From: Rivularia sp. PCC 7116
GTDB lineage: Bacteria > Cyanobacteriota > Cyanobacteriia > Cyanobacteriales > Nostocaceae
Direction: 5' to 3'
Assembly: GCF_000316665.1 (NCBI RefSeq)
Contig: NC_019678.1
Location: 2,790,001 to 2,854,000, forward strand
DNA length: 64,000 bases
Shown here: piece after piece, positions 19,542 through 26,612 of the stretch
Numbering within the stretch: position 1 is the stretch's first letter
Layout of the letters: the number at the start of each line of letters is the position of its first letter
Program-made: the position numbers and the translations under genes
The notes under the pieces: generated by a model
Seen by the model: only the letters and a program-made list of their open reading frames with translations
What the model was told of the DNA's origin: nothing
Databases searched by the model: none

Positions 19542-19666
19542 CAGGACTTACGCAATTGTCATAACACTCGGCTGGTGCGTGACACTGAAAACATTATTAC
19601 TACGTTTACAGCTGCTCAAAGTGTCACAGCACCCTACAAGAAAAATGTGCCGGTTGCGTAAGTCCT
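19542..19666. mobile_element. 125-bp palindromic MITE upstream of folE
   Basis: Ends AGGACTTACGCAA and TTGCGTAAGTCCT are inverted repeats, and an inner pair (GGTGCGTGACACT / AGTGTCACAGCACC) makes the element one long imperfect hairpin. It is flanked by ATTATT on both sides (19536-19541 and 19667-19672), a likely 6-bp target duplication. It has no coding capacity. Confidence 0.8.
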
Positions 19667-19698
19667 ATTATTAACTAGAAAGCAATTAAATTAAAAAA

Positions 19699-20349
19699 AT
19701 GACTTTATCTTTTCGTCCCGAATTAAATTCTGCCGAGGAAGTTGTTTCATCTTTATCTACACAAAATAAACCAAAGGTTACGGATGAAGAAATGATGCAA
19801 GCTGTGAGAACTTTACTACTTGGATTAGGAGAAGACCCAGATAGAGAAGGACTTAAAGATACTCCTAAAAGAGTTGTAAAAGCCTTACAGTTTTTGACCA
19901 AGGGATACAATGAATCTTTGGACGAACTGTTAAATGGTGCAGTATTTACAGAAGATGCCAATGAAATGGTATTAGTCAGAGATATTGATATTTTTAGTTC
20001 CTGCGAACACCATATTTTACCAATCCTTGGTCGCGCTCATGTAGCTTATATTCCTAATGGGAAAGTCATTGGATTATCAAAAATTGCCCGCATTTGTGAA
20101 ATGTACGGAAGACGTTTACAAGTGCAGGAAAGATTGACTTTACAAATTGCTGAAGCACTCGAAGGTTTACTCAAACCTCAAGGTGTGGCAGTAGTTGTAG
20201 AAGCTAGTCATATGTGTATGGTAATGCGTGGCGTACAAAAACCTGGTTCTTGGACTGTAACCAGTGCAATGCGTGGTGTATTCGCAGAAGATGCCAAAAC
20301 TCGCGAGGAATTTATGAATTTGATTCGACACAAAGCTAATTTTCATTAA
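19699..20349 (+). CDS. folE: GTP cyclohydrolase I, type IA
   Basis: FolE makes dihydroneopterin triphosphate from GTP, the first step to folate and pterins. The 216-residue protein has the zinc ligands of the IA class: Cys102 and His105 in SSCEHHILP and Cys173 in [10 protein letters not shown]. It is thus a zinc enzyme rather than the zinc-independent IB (FolE2) form that bacteria often place under Zur. Type IA paralogues in Zur clusters are known too, where they may get zinc through a COG0523 chaperone; the truncated COG0523 protein follows only 21 bases downstream. A MITE lies just upstream, next to a partial Zur arm. Confidence 0.95.
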   Translation: MTLSFRPELNSAEEVVSSLSTQNKPKVTDEEMMQAVRTLLLGLGEDPDREGLKDTPKRVVKALQFLTKGYNESLDELLNGAVFTEDANEMVLVRDIDIFSSCEHHILPILGRAHVAYIPNGKVIGLSKIARICEMYGRRLQVQERLTLQIAEALEGLLKPQGVAVVVEASHMCMVMRGVQKPGSWTVTSAMRGVFAEDAKTREEFMNLIRHKANFH

Positions 20350-20370
20350 TTGATAACTTAAATATAGGCA

Positions 20371-20976
20371 ATGGTAAATAAAACTTCACCATTGCCTGCT
20401 ACCCTAATTCTAGGGTTCGCAGGTAGTGGAAAAACTAGTTTAATTAAATATCTGAGTAATCAAATTGGGACTACTGTAGAGCATATACAAAGCGGTTCTT
20501 CAGAACTTGGTAGTGGTTGTATTTGCTGTAGTGGACTCAAAGATTTAAAACAGTTAATCAAAGATTTACTTATTGATAGAGAAAGCGGAAAAAATCAATG
20601 TCAGCATTTGTTTATCGAAGCTAGTCACGAAACAGATCCAATTCCAGTAATTAGAACAATTCGACAATCTTTTTCCCCAGGAAGTATTTTTTTGAAAGAA
20701 GCGATTACAGTAATTAATGTAGCAAACTATCCACCTACAGATAGCAGAATTGATTTAGTTACCAATCAAATATTTTTTGCCAATAAAATAGTAGTTAATC
20801 ACTGCGACAGCGCAACTGATGAGCAAATAAATAAATGTCATAAACATATTCGTGGAGTAAAATGGCAGCCAATATTTAATGCGATTCAAGGAATTATTAA
20901 CACTAATGATTTTCGCGTGCCTTCAACAGTAGAAGCATCTACAAGTGTTTCTACTGTAATTTCCTTTTCCTCCTAA
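20371..20976 (+). CDS. Truncated COG0523-type P-loop GTPase
   Basis: A 201-residue protein containing only the G domain of a COG0523 (CobW/ZNG1-like) metal chaperone. Walker A is GFAGSGKT (residues 15-22), the metal-binding C-x-C-C signature is GCICC (49-53), and a switch/guanine-base region follows (KIVVNHCDSATDE in place of the usual LNKTD). The CobW C-terminal domain is missing, and the last ~15 residues are Ser/Thr/Val rich. It lies between folE and cysS with short gaps (21 and 57 bases), consistent with one operon. It may feed zinc to, or sense, its neighbours; GTPase activity is uncertain because the NKxD motif is altered. Confidence 0.8.
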   Translation: MVNKTSPLPATLILGFAGSGKTSLIKYLSNQIGTTVEHIQSGSSELGSGCICCSGLKDLKQLIKDLLIDRESGKNQCQHLFIEASHETDPIPVIRTIRQSFSPGSIFLKEAITVINVANYPPTDSRIDLVTNQIFFANKIVVNHCDSATDEQINKCHKHIRGVKWQPIFNAIQGIINTNDFRVPSTVEASTSVSTVISFSS

Positions 20977-20991
20977 ATTTATTGATTAGAA

Positions 20992-21032
20992 AACTGAAAA
21001 CTGAAAACTGATAATTGATAACTGATAACTGA
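20992..21032. repeat. Heptamer repeat (CTGATAA type) before cysS
   Basis: Six head-to-tail units of (A)ACTGAAA/ACTGATA fill the space directly up to the cysS start, replacing any clear ribosome site. Confidence 0.7.
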
Positions 21033-21033
21033 C

Positions 21034-22497
21034 ATGACTCTAACAATATACAATACCCTCACCCGTCGTAAAGAAACCTTTCAACCTTTAGAACCAGGAA
21101 AGTTGAAAATGTACTGCTGTGGTGTCACGGTGTATGATTATTGTCACCTGGGTCATGCAAGGTCTTATATTGTTTGGGATACAGTACGACGCTATTTAAA
21201 ATTTAGCGGTTATCAAGTGCGTTACCTGCAAAATTTTACCGACATTGATGACAAAATTCTGAATCGGGCTAACGCTGAGAATACATCAATGGAAGAGGTT
21301 TCTCAAAAGTACATTCAAGCCTATTTTGAAGATATCCGTCGCTTAAACGTCATTGATGCATCTGAGTATCCCCGTGTGACTGAAAATATCACTCCTATTC
21401 ATCAGTTGATTGCAGAATTGGAACGAAAAGATTATGCTTATGCGGTAAATGGAGATGTCTATTACAAGACAGAAAACTTTGCTGAATATGGCAAACTTTC
21501 CGGTAAGCAATTAGAAGATATGCAAGCCGGGGCAAGTGGTAGAGTTGATTTAGAAGACTTATCTGGAAAGAAGAAACATAAACCATCTGATTTTGCCTTG
21601 TGGAAAGCAGCAAAACCGGGAGAACCCGCTTGGGAGTCACCTTGGGGAATGGGAAGGCCGGGATGGCACATTGAATGTTCGGCAATGATTCGTGCTAATT
21701 TGGGAGAAACCATTGATATTCATGGTGGTGGTGGTGATTTGGTATTTCCCCATCATGAAAATGAAATCGCTCAATCAGAAGTAGTCACTGGTAAACCACT
21801 TGCTAATTACTGGATGCATAACGGCATGGTGACTGTGAATGGTGTAAAAATGTCTAAGTCTCTAGGTAATTTTACGACAATTAGAGAATTACTTGACCGA
21901 CCAATCGACCCAATGGTTATCAGGTTATTTGTACTGCAAGGTCATTACCGCAAGCCTTTGGACTTTACAAAAGATGCTATTTCTTCGGCTCAAAATGCTT
22001 GGGAAACTCTCAAAAACGGTTTGTTATTCCGACACCAATATGGTGAAAAATTGGGATGGAAGGAAACAAATCTCAATCCAGAAACTGAGTTACAAAATTC
22101 TCAGATCAACAGCTTTCAAACAGCAATGGATGATGATTTTAATACACCAGGGGGATTAGCAGTATTATTTGAACTAGCCAAAGAATTGCGTCGGAACGCT
22201 AATATCATCACTCATCAAGGTAATACGGAAATTCCTTCAGAAAAGCTAAAGCAAATGTGGCAAACTTTAGTAACATTAGCAAAGGTTTTTGGACTTGAAA
22301 TCTTATCCCCAGCAGAAAATAAAAACGCATCCGAAGTACTGAGTAATGCAGAAATTTTAGCTTTAATTGAGCAACGACAAGATGCACGTCAAAATCGTAA
22401 CTTTGCTTTATCCGATTCTATTCGTAATCAATTACAAGCTGTAGGAGTAAATTTAATTGACCAACCGAATGGGGAAACTCGCTGGCATCGGAACTAA
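21034..22497 (+). CDS. cysS: Cysteinyl-tRNA synthetase
   Basis: A complete 487-residue class I synthetase. HIGH motif appears as HLGHA (residues 38-42), KMSKS is intact (VKMSKSLGNF). The zinc ligands used to recognise cysteine are present: Cys29 or 28 in MYCCGVTVYD, Cys in WHIECSAM, and the His/Glu pair in FPHHENEIAQSE. It is therefore a normal zinc enzyme. Its place directly after folE and a COG0523 gene suggests a zinc-starvation paralogue, as cysS paralogues are recurrent partners of COG0523 genes; whether another cysS exists in the genome cannot be seen. A relic of the 3' end of a second copy lies 600 bases downstream. Confidence 0.95.
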   Translation: MTLTIYNTLTRRKETFQPLEPGKLKMYCCGVTVYDYCHLGHARSYIVWDTVRRYLKFSGYQVRYLQNFTDIDDKILNRANAENTSMEEVSQKYIQAYFEDIRRLNVIDASEYPRVTENITPIHQLIAELERKDYAYAVNGDVYYKTENFAEYGKLSGKQLEDMQAGASGRVDLEDLSGKKKHKPSDFALWKAAKPGEPAWESPWGMGRPGWHIECSAMIRANLGETIDIHGGGGDLVFPHHENEIAQSEVVTGKPLANYWMHNGMVTVNGVKMSKSLGNFTTIRELLDRPIDPMVIRLFVLQGHYRKPLDFTKDAISSAQNAWETLKNGLLFRHQYGEKLGWKETNLNPETELQNSQINSFQTAMDDDFNTPGGLAVLFELAKELRRNANIITHQGNTEIPSEKLKQMWQTLVTLAKVFGLEILSPAENKNASEVLSNAEILALIEQRQDARQNRNFALSDSIRNQLQAVGVNLIDQPNGETRWHRN

Positions 22498-22541
22498 TTT
22501 TGATCAGTTACATAATCTTAAATCTAAAATTTAAGATTACT

Positions 22542-22592
22542 ATGAATTGGGCAATTTTAAGTGGTATTTAAGGTAATTTAACGGCTTATCTC
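22542..22592 (+). pseudogene. Fossil 5' end of the metallophosphatase-like gene
   Basis: Seventeen codons match the start of the gene at 26613: MNWAILSGI, stop, GNLTAYL against MKWAILSGIEGNLAAYE. A GAA codon has become TAA and similarity stops soon after. It is a dead remnant of a duplication or recombination. Confidence 0.85.
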
Positions 22593-22599
22593 ACCAAAC

Positions 22600-22675
22600 A
22601 GCACCATTCGCAATAAGCAGAGGCAGAGCCTCCAGATCCTAGTTCCCAGGTTCAACCTGGGAACCAGTTCAAAGT
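22600..22675. repeat. Palindromic GGCAGAGCCTCC / TTCCCAGG repeat
   Basis: A single degenerate copy of the repeat that occurs twice in tandem at 26293-26535 (GAGGCAGAGCCTC and TTCCCAGGTTCAACCTGGGAA hairpins). Confidence 0.6.
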
Positions 22676-22824
22676 TTCCCGCTTTCCGAGTGCTTCTTAT
22701 GAAATAGTCCCGTGAAAAAGATTTCCAATAATTATAAAAAATACTTTTGTTTTGACATTGTTATAGATGTCTACTGCTTTTTACTTCGCAAGCACTTACT
22801 CGCGACTCCATTACATTTCTCGAC

Positions 22825-22968
22825 CTATTTAGGACATCCGGTAGCATAAGTCTCCCGTTCTGATATCTCTCGACAGTATTGACAAATGAAGTTGTAAACC
22901 CTGGTACGGATAATTCGGTCGTGTGCTTTGACATTATATTCCCGGACATGAATTTTTTTGCTTGGCAT
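22825..22968 (-). pseudogene. Zur-controlled small zinc-ribbon-like protein interrupted by a stop codon
   Basis: The ATG at 22968 lies 28 bases after a Zur box and opens a basic 47-codon frame (MPSKKIHVREYNVKAHDRII...) with a C-x2-C motif (ICQYC), then TYATGCPK and a TAG stop. In the same frame, past the stop, VEKCNGVASKC continues for 16 codons to a second TAG at about 22774. Ignoring the first stop the cysteines form C-x2-C-x12-C-x6-C, like an incomplete zinc ribbon. So either it is a gene broken by one mutation, or a short real protein ending at GCPK. An in-frame extension upstream of 22968 would translate the operator and is unlikely. Family not recognised. Confidence 0.55.
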
Positions 22969-22996
22969 CGTTTTAATCAAAATGGTAAGTGGACAA

Positions 22997-23011
22997 TGAT
23001 AATGATAATCA
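22997..23011. promoter_or_regulatory. Zur box (small zinc-ribbon gene)
   Basis: TGATAATGATAATCA matches the operator with one arm mismatch and faces the reverse-strand small ORF starting at 22968. Confidence 0.75.
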
Positions 23012-23054
23012 CTCAAGGTTTGACAAGCATAAAAGGTAATGTAACATAAATATC

Positions 23055-23083
23055 GACAGAATGATAATGATTATCATTCTGTC
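23055..23083. promoter_or_regulatory. Extended perfect Zur palindrome
   Basis: A perfect 14-1-14 palindrome centred at 23069, with core TGATAATGATTATCA extended by GACAGAA/TTCTGTC. It is the best-formed operator in the window, but the nearest plus-strand feature is only the cysS fossil at 23093. Confidence 0.9.
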
Positions 23084-23092
23084 AGCAATATT

Positions 23093-23200
23093 AGCTATCG
23101 TAACTTTGCTTTATCCGACTCTATCCGCGATCAATTACAAGCCGTAGGAGTAAATCTAATCGACCAACCTAATGGGGAAACTCGCTGGTATCGAATCTAA
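23093..23200 (+). pseudogene. cysS: Fossil 3' end of a second cysS
   Basis: These 36 codons, ending in a normal stop, match the C-terminus of cysS at 22390-22497 with few changes (YRNFALSDSIRDQLQAVGVN... ending RWYRI against RWHRN). Most differences are silent, so the copy was under selection until recently or was refreshed by gene conversion. A perfect Zur palindrome lies ten bases in front, so a Zur-controlled cysS was probably deleted down to its tail. Confidence 0.9.
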
Positions 23201-23273
23201 CGAACCATAGCTTGAATATTTCAGTAAGTCGTGATTACTACCCCTGTATCTAAAATAGCCTTGACCAAAATAA

Positions 23274-23288
23274 TGAGAATGATTATCA
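23274..23288. promoter_or_regulatory. Zur box 1 of the M23 peptidase gene
   Basis: TGAGAATGATTATCA, one mismatch to the 7-1-7 operator. Confidence 0.75.
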
Positions 23289-23299
23289 TTGGCAATCAG

Positions 23300-23314
23300 C
23301 GAGAATCATTCTCA
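23300..23314. promoter_or_regulatory. Zur box 2 of the M23 peptidase gene
   Basis: CGAGAATCATTCTCA, with perfect inner arms GAGAAT/ATTCTC, 26 bases centre-to-centre from box 1. It has C instead of A at a symmetrical position, a variation also seen in the other weaker boxes here. Confidence 0.65.
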
Positions 23315-23382
23315 TTCTTGTTATTGACAACAGACCTTTGTTTCCCTCACACATTCAAAGCTGGAGGCTATTCTTGAAGTCC

Positions 23383-24066
23383 ATGCTAATCAAGACGGAA
23401 AAGACTTTTTCCGAAAGGAATGCTGATGTCTCGGTGTTTCGTTTAAATAAACTATTGAAAAACTACCGAAAAGCACAGACAAATGTTTTAACAATTGCTG
23501 TGGCAATGTCCATCGTAAATGCTAGTGTTTCACTTGGGCAAAGTAACCAAACTTTAGCAGTAGAACCAGCAGAGTTAAATTCTGAAGTTTCTACAATACA
23601 ACCTTTACCACCTCTAGCAGTTATCGAAAAATATCTTCCTCAACCAATTGACCAAAATACCTTTCCACCATCTTTGGATGATGCCAAAATTGCTTATATT
23701 TGGCCAGCAAAAGGAGTTTTAACTTCAGGCTATGGTATGCGTTGGGGTCGAATGCACAGAGGGATTGATATTGCTAACAAAATTGGAACACCAATAGTTG
23801 CGGCAGCAGATGGAGTTGTAACATTTGAAGGTAGGCAAAGAGGTTATGGGAAGATAATTGATGTTCGTCATATCGACGGTAGTTTAACTCGTTATGCCCA
23901 TAATCACAGGCATTTTGTTAAACTTGGTCAAAAAGTTCAACAAGGTCAAACTATTGCTCATATGGGTAGTACTGGTTTTAGCACAGGTCCTCATTTGCAT
24001 TTTGAAATTCACCCGACCGGGAAAAGGGCTGTTAATCCCATGACTTATTTACCATCACGAGGTTAA
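23383..24066 (+). CDS. M23 (LytM) peptidase under tandem Zur boxes
   Basis: A 227-residue exported endopeptidase. A basic N-terminus and hydrophobic stretch (about residues 34-52, VLTIAVAMSIVNASVSLG) act as signal or anchor, a proline-rich linker follows, and the M23 domain begins at about 115. The zinc ligands are intact (H-x3-D in MHRGIDIA and H-x-H in PHLHFEI) with the conserved YGMRWGR. M23 enzymes cut peptide cross-links in peptidoglycan. Two Zur-type boxes lie 70-110 bases before the ATG at 23383 (chosen over a TTG at 23338). This parallels the Vibrio ShyB case, a Zur-induced M23 enzyme able to work with little zinc; whether that holds here is inference. Confidence 0.9.
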   Translation: MLIKTEKTFSERNADVSVFRLNKLLKNYRKAQTNVLTIAVAMSIVNASVSLGQSNQTLAVEPAELNSEVSTIQPLPPLAVIEKYLPQPIDQNTFPPSLDDAKIAYIWPAKGVLTSGYGMRWGRMHRGIDIANKIGTPIVAAADGVVTFEGRQRGYGKIIDVRHIDGSLTRYAHNHRHFVKLGQKVQQGQTIAHMGSTGFSTGPHLHFEIHPTGKRAVNPMTYLPSRG

Positions 24067-24072
24067 TATAAA

Positions 24073-24558
24073 TTAAAGTTTTGTTGGATTGGGTGCATCA
24101 CCGTAAACTGTCTTGGGGTCAAAGGTTTTTTCGGTTTCGGTAAAGGTTAACCGTATATGGTTCTCAGAAGAAATAACATCTTTTCCTACAGGAATACTAC
24201 GATAAAAACAAGAACGATAACCAACATGACAACTTGCTCCTGAACCAGCAACTTCAACCCGCATCCAAATACAATCTTGGTCATCATCAATCAATAATTG
24301 TTTAACTTTCTGTACCAATCCGCTTGATTGACCTTTATGCCATAGCTGCTGACGACTGCGACTATAATAATGGGCTTCGCCAGTTTCAATTGTTCTAGCT
24401 AATGCATCCTGATTCATATAGCCCTGCATCAACACTTCCCCAGTGTTTGCATCTGTAGTCACTACTGGTATCAAACCATTGCAATCAAACTTGGGAGCAA
24501 GTTCTAGACCTTCTTCTACCTGTTCGATTGAAGTGCGATCGCTAAATTTTAAATTCAT
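24073..24558 (-). CDS. hisI: Phosphoribosyl-AMP cyclohydrolase, variant metal site
   Basis: HisI opens the purine ring in step three of histidine synthesis. The 161-residue protein is the single-domain form without HisE. Family blocks are [35 protein letters not shown] and [13 protein letters not shown]. The usual D-C-D-x-D segment, whose cysteine is a zinc ligand, reads DDDQD here (residues 91-95), so that ligand is Asp; the other two ligand cysteines (110 and 117) remain and an extra Cys96 lies nearby. The gene ends seven bases from the convergent M23 gene and has a Zur-like half-site upstream. It is plausibly a low-zinc version of HisI. Confidence 0.92.
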   Translation of the reverse strand: MNLKFSDRTSIEQVEEGLELAPKFDCNGLIPVVTTDANTGEVLMQGYMNQDALARTIETGEAHYYSRSRQQLWHKGQSSGLVQKVKQLLIDDDQDCIWMRVEVAGSGASCHVGYRSCFYRSIPVGKDVISSENHIRLTFTETEKTFDPKTVYGDAPNPTKL

Positions 24559-24576
24559 CTTATTTCCAAAAAAAAC

Positions 24577-24591
24577 TGAAAACGATTATCA
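24577..24591. promoter_or_regulatory. Zur-like box between hisI and a divergent COG0523-like gene
   Basis: TGAAAACGATTATCA: the arm on the right is perfect, the left has two mismatches. It lies 19 bases upstream of hisI and 83 bases upstream of the divergent gene, so it could serve both. Confidence 0.6.
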
Positions 24592-24640
24592 TTCACATAT
24601 AGTTTATACTTAGAGTTAACAATTTCCCATCTATCTATCA

Positions 24641-24671
24641 CTGATAACTGATAACTGATAACTGATAACTG
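24641..24671. repeat. Heptamer array (CTGATAA)
   Basis: Four perfect head-to-tail units of CTGATAA abut the start codon of the next gene. Each contains a Zur-like arm, but as direct repeats, not as a palindrome. Confidence 0.8.
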
Positions 24672-24673
24672 AA

Positions 24674-25450
24674 ATGACTGTACCTTTAATTAACGTTGTG
24701 GCTGGTTGCGCGGGTTCGGGGAAAACTGCTTGGATTCATCAGCAAATCCAAGATACAACTGTCGAAGATAAGGATATTATTTATTTCAGTCCCGGTACTG
24801 GTAATGTTTCTATAGATAAAAATCGAATTGCAGCCGATTTTCCCCAAATACAAGTTTTTAGTGACAATCAAGAAGTTGATTTACTCAAGCAAATACCCGA
24901 AGCGAAAGCGGTTTATATCGAGTTGGGTTTTCACTTGGATTTAGGAAGTTTATCAGCATTATTAAATAATTTACCTTACCATTCTGTAGCTGTATTACCT
25001 CCCCATCTCAAAGATTCTGAATATCATGCTTGGGCTGACGAAATTATTCAGGGAGTTCTAGCAGAAACTGATTCATCTAAACATTTGTGGAGAGTTGTAA
25101 CTGATACTCAAGTTATTGACGAAAATTCTTTAGAAGAGTTTTGGTATGAATTAACTCACGGTGCTTATGGTAAAGTTACTCGTGCTAAAGCGATTTTTGA
25201 TGTTAATGATGGTAGAAGTATTTACTGTGATTTCGTTACGGGTGTACCCCAAGCAGGTTTTTTGGAATTAAATTTACCTCGTTATTTAGAAGGTAGACCA
25301 CAACGTTTTAGCGGTATTGAAGTAGCAGGAGAAGATTTGGATGAAACTGCTCTCAAACAAACTTTATCTGATTGTTTTTTATCAGATTCATTAATTAAGC
25401 AGTATCAGCAACAAGTTAAACAAATGTTATTAGAAGGAATGCCGGTATGA
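24674..25450 (+). CDS. Degenerate COG0523/CobW-like P-loop protein
   Basis: A 258-residue protein with a clear Walker A (GCAGSGKT, residues 11-18) and a beta-alpha layout like COG0523 GTPases, but without the GCxCC metal motif and with no NKxD. The C-terminal half (TRAKAIFDVNDGRSIYCDF... LNLPRYLEGRPQRFSGIEVAG) resembles a CobW C-terminal domain. It may thus be a metallochaperone relative that has lost one metal site or changed its nucleotide use. The stop codon overlaps the ATG of the next gene (ATGA), so the two are translationally coupled. A Zur-like half-box lies in the shared upstream region. Confidence 0.75.
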   Translation: MTVPLINVVAGCAGSGKTAWIHQQIQDTTVEDKDIIYFSPGTGNVSIDKNRIAADFPQIQVFSDNQEVDLLKQIPEAKAVYIELGFHLDLGSLSALLNNLPYHSVAVLPPHLKDSEYHAWADEIIQGVLAETDSSKHLWRVVTDTQVIDENSLEEFWYELTHGAYGKVTRAKAIFDVNDGRSIYCDFVTGVPQAGFLELNLPRYLEGRPQRFSGIEVAGEDLDETALKQTLSDCFLSDSLIKQYQQQVKQMLLEGMPV

Positions 25451-26256
25451 AAATAGCAGTTATGTCATGTATTCACGGTAATATAGAGGCTTTGGATGCT
25501 GTTTTATTGGATATAGATAAATATAAAGCTGAAAAAATATTTTGTTTAGGTGATTTAGTTGGTTACGGTCCTTATCCGAATCAAGTAGTAGAAAAAATTC
25601 GTTCTTTAAATATTCCTACTTGTGCTGGTTGCTGGGATGAAGATGTGGTTGAAGGTCTAAATGCTTGCGATTGTAGCTATCCTTCGATGTTAGCAGAACA
25701 ACGCGGTTTTATCGCTCATGAGTGGACTAATAAACAGATAAAACCAGAAAATCGTGACTTTTTAGCTCAACTACCTCATATTATCAAAGAAGATAACTTG
25801 GCTTTTGTTCACGGTAGTCCCCACAGCAACCACGAATATTTATTACCAGAACTCGATGCATTTGTAGCATTGGAACGGGTGATTTCATCAGGCGCAGATG
25901 TGCTTTTTTGCGGTCATACTCACGCTCCTTATTACCGTAATTTAGATTCAGGTAAACTAAAAATTCGAGTAGAAAGCAAAAATTTATCTGAAGAAAAAAG
26001 TTTTACAGCTAACTTGAAAAAGATTATTAATGCAGGTTCCGTAGGAGAACCAAGACATGGACGACCCAATGCAACTTATGTAATTTATGACACCGATGCT
26101 CAAGAAGTGATATTACGAGAAGTTGCTTACGATTATCAAAAAACCTGTACGGCAATTGTAGAAAAAGGATTACCACCCATCTTTGCATGGCGTTTAGCGC
26201 GAGGAATAGAGTTTGCAGAACGCGCAGACGATCCAACTCATGTTTGTACTAAGTAG
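25447..26256 (+). CDS. Metallophosphoesterase-like protein with altered metal site
   Basis: A 269-residue calcineurin-fold protein. Motifs in order: MSCIHGN (usual SDIHGN, the ligand Asp is Cys8), GDLVGYGPYPN (Asp36 present), GCWDED (usual GNHD; Asn and His are Cys62 and Trp63), FVHGSP (His122) and CGHTHAPY (His157/159). So the first Asp and the bridging Asn/His are replaced, with two cysteines at metal-ligand places, while the other ligands stay. It may bind zinc or another soft metal in a new way, or have lost phosphatase activity. It overlaps the upstream COG0523-like gene by four bases. Confidence 0.85.
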   Translation: MKIAVMSCIHGNIEALDAVLLDIDKYKAEKIFCLGDLVGYGPYPNQVVEKIRSLNIPTCAGCWDEDVVEGLNACDCSYPSMLAEQRGFIAHEWTNKQIKPENRDFLAQLPHIIKEDNLAFVHGSPHSNHEYLLPELDAFVALERVISSGADVLFCGHTHAPYYRNLDSGKLKIRVESKNLSEEKSFTANLKKIINAGSVGEPRHGRPNATYVIYDTDAQEVILREVAYDYQKTCTAIVEKGLPPIFAWRLARGIEFAERADDPTHVCTK

Positions 26257-26292
26257 GAGATTGGGCATAGGGCATTGGGCATTGGTAATTGC

Positions 26293-26535
26293 GAACTGGT
26301 TCCTAGCCTCTGGCTGGGAACTGATGATTGAAGGCTCTGCCTTCAGGAATTAATGAGAGGCAGAGCCTCCGGGCTATGCATTCCCAGCCCGGAGGCTGGG
26401 AACGAGTCAAAAATTCAGAACTGGTTCCTAGCCTCTGGCTGGGAACTGATGATTGAAGGCTCTGCCTTCAGGAAATCAACGAGAGGCAGAGCCTCTGGGC
26501 TATGCATTCCCAGCCCGGAGGCTGGGAACGAGTCA
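26293..26535. repeat. Tandem pair of 117-bp palindromic repeats
   Basis: Two nearly identical units (26293-26409 and 26418-26535) are separated by eight bases. Each contains paired arms GGTTCC..TGGGAAC and GGCAGAGCC, so each could fold into hairpins. They read as the peptide RGRASGLCIPSPEAGNES in one frame, twice, but this is not a gene. A degenerate single copy lies at 22600-22675. Confidence 0.85.
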
Positions 26536-26554
26536 CCTACTAACTATCTACTAT

Positions 26555-26610
26555 CCACTAACAACCAACAACCAACAACTAACAACCAACAACTAACAAC
26601 TAACTCATCA
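26555..26610. repeat. Heptamer array (AACAACC/AACAACT)
   Basis: Degenerate heptamers run to within two bases of the next gene start, leaving no clear ribosome site. Confidence 0.6.
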
Positions 26611-26612
26611 TT

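Noticed and set aside
19686-19961. Reverse-strand ORF over folE
   Set aside because: It is the antisense shadow of the folE coding sequence.
24641-24671. TGATAAC units as possible clustered Zur arms
   Set aside because: They are direct heptamer repeats, not inverted arms, and the same arrays occur before and after genes with no link to zinc.
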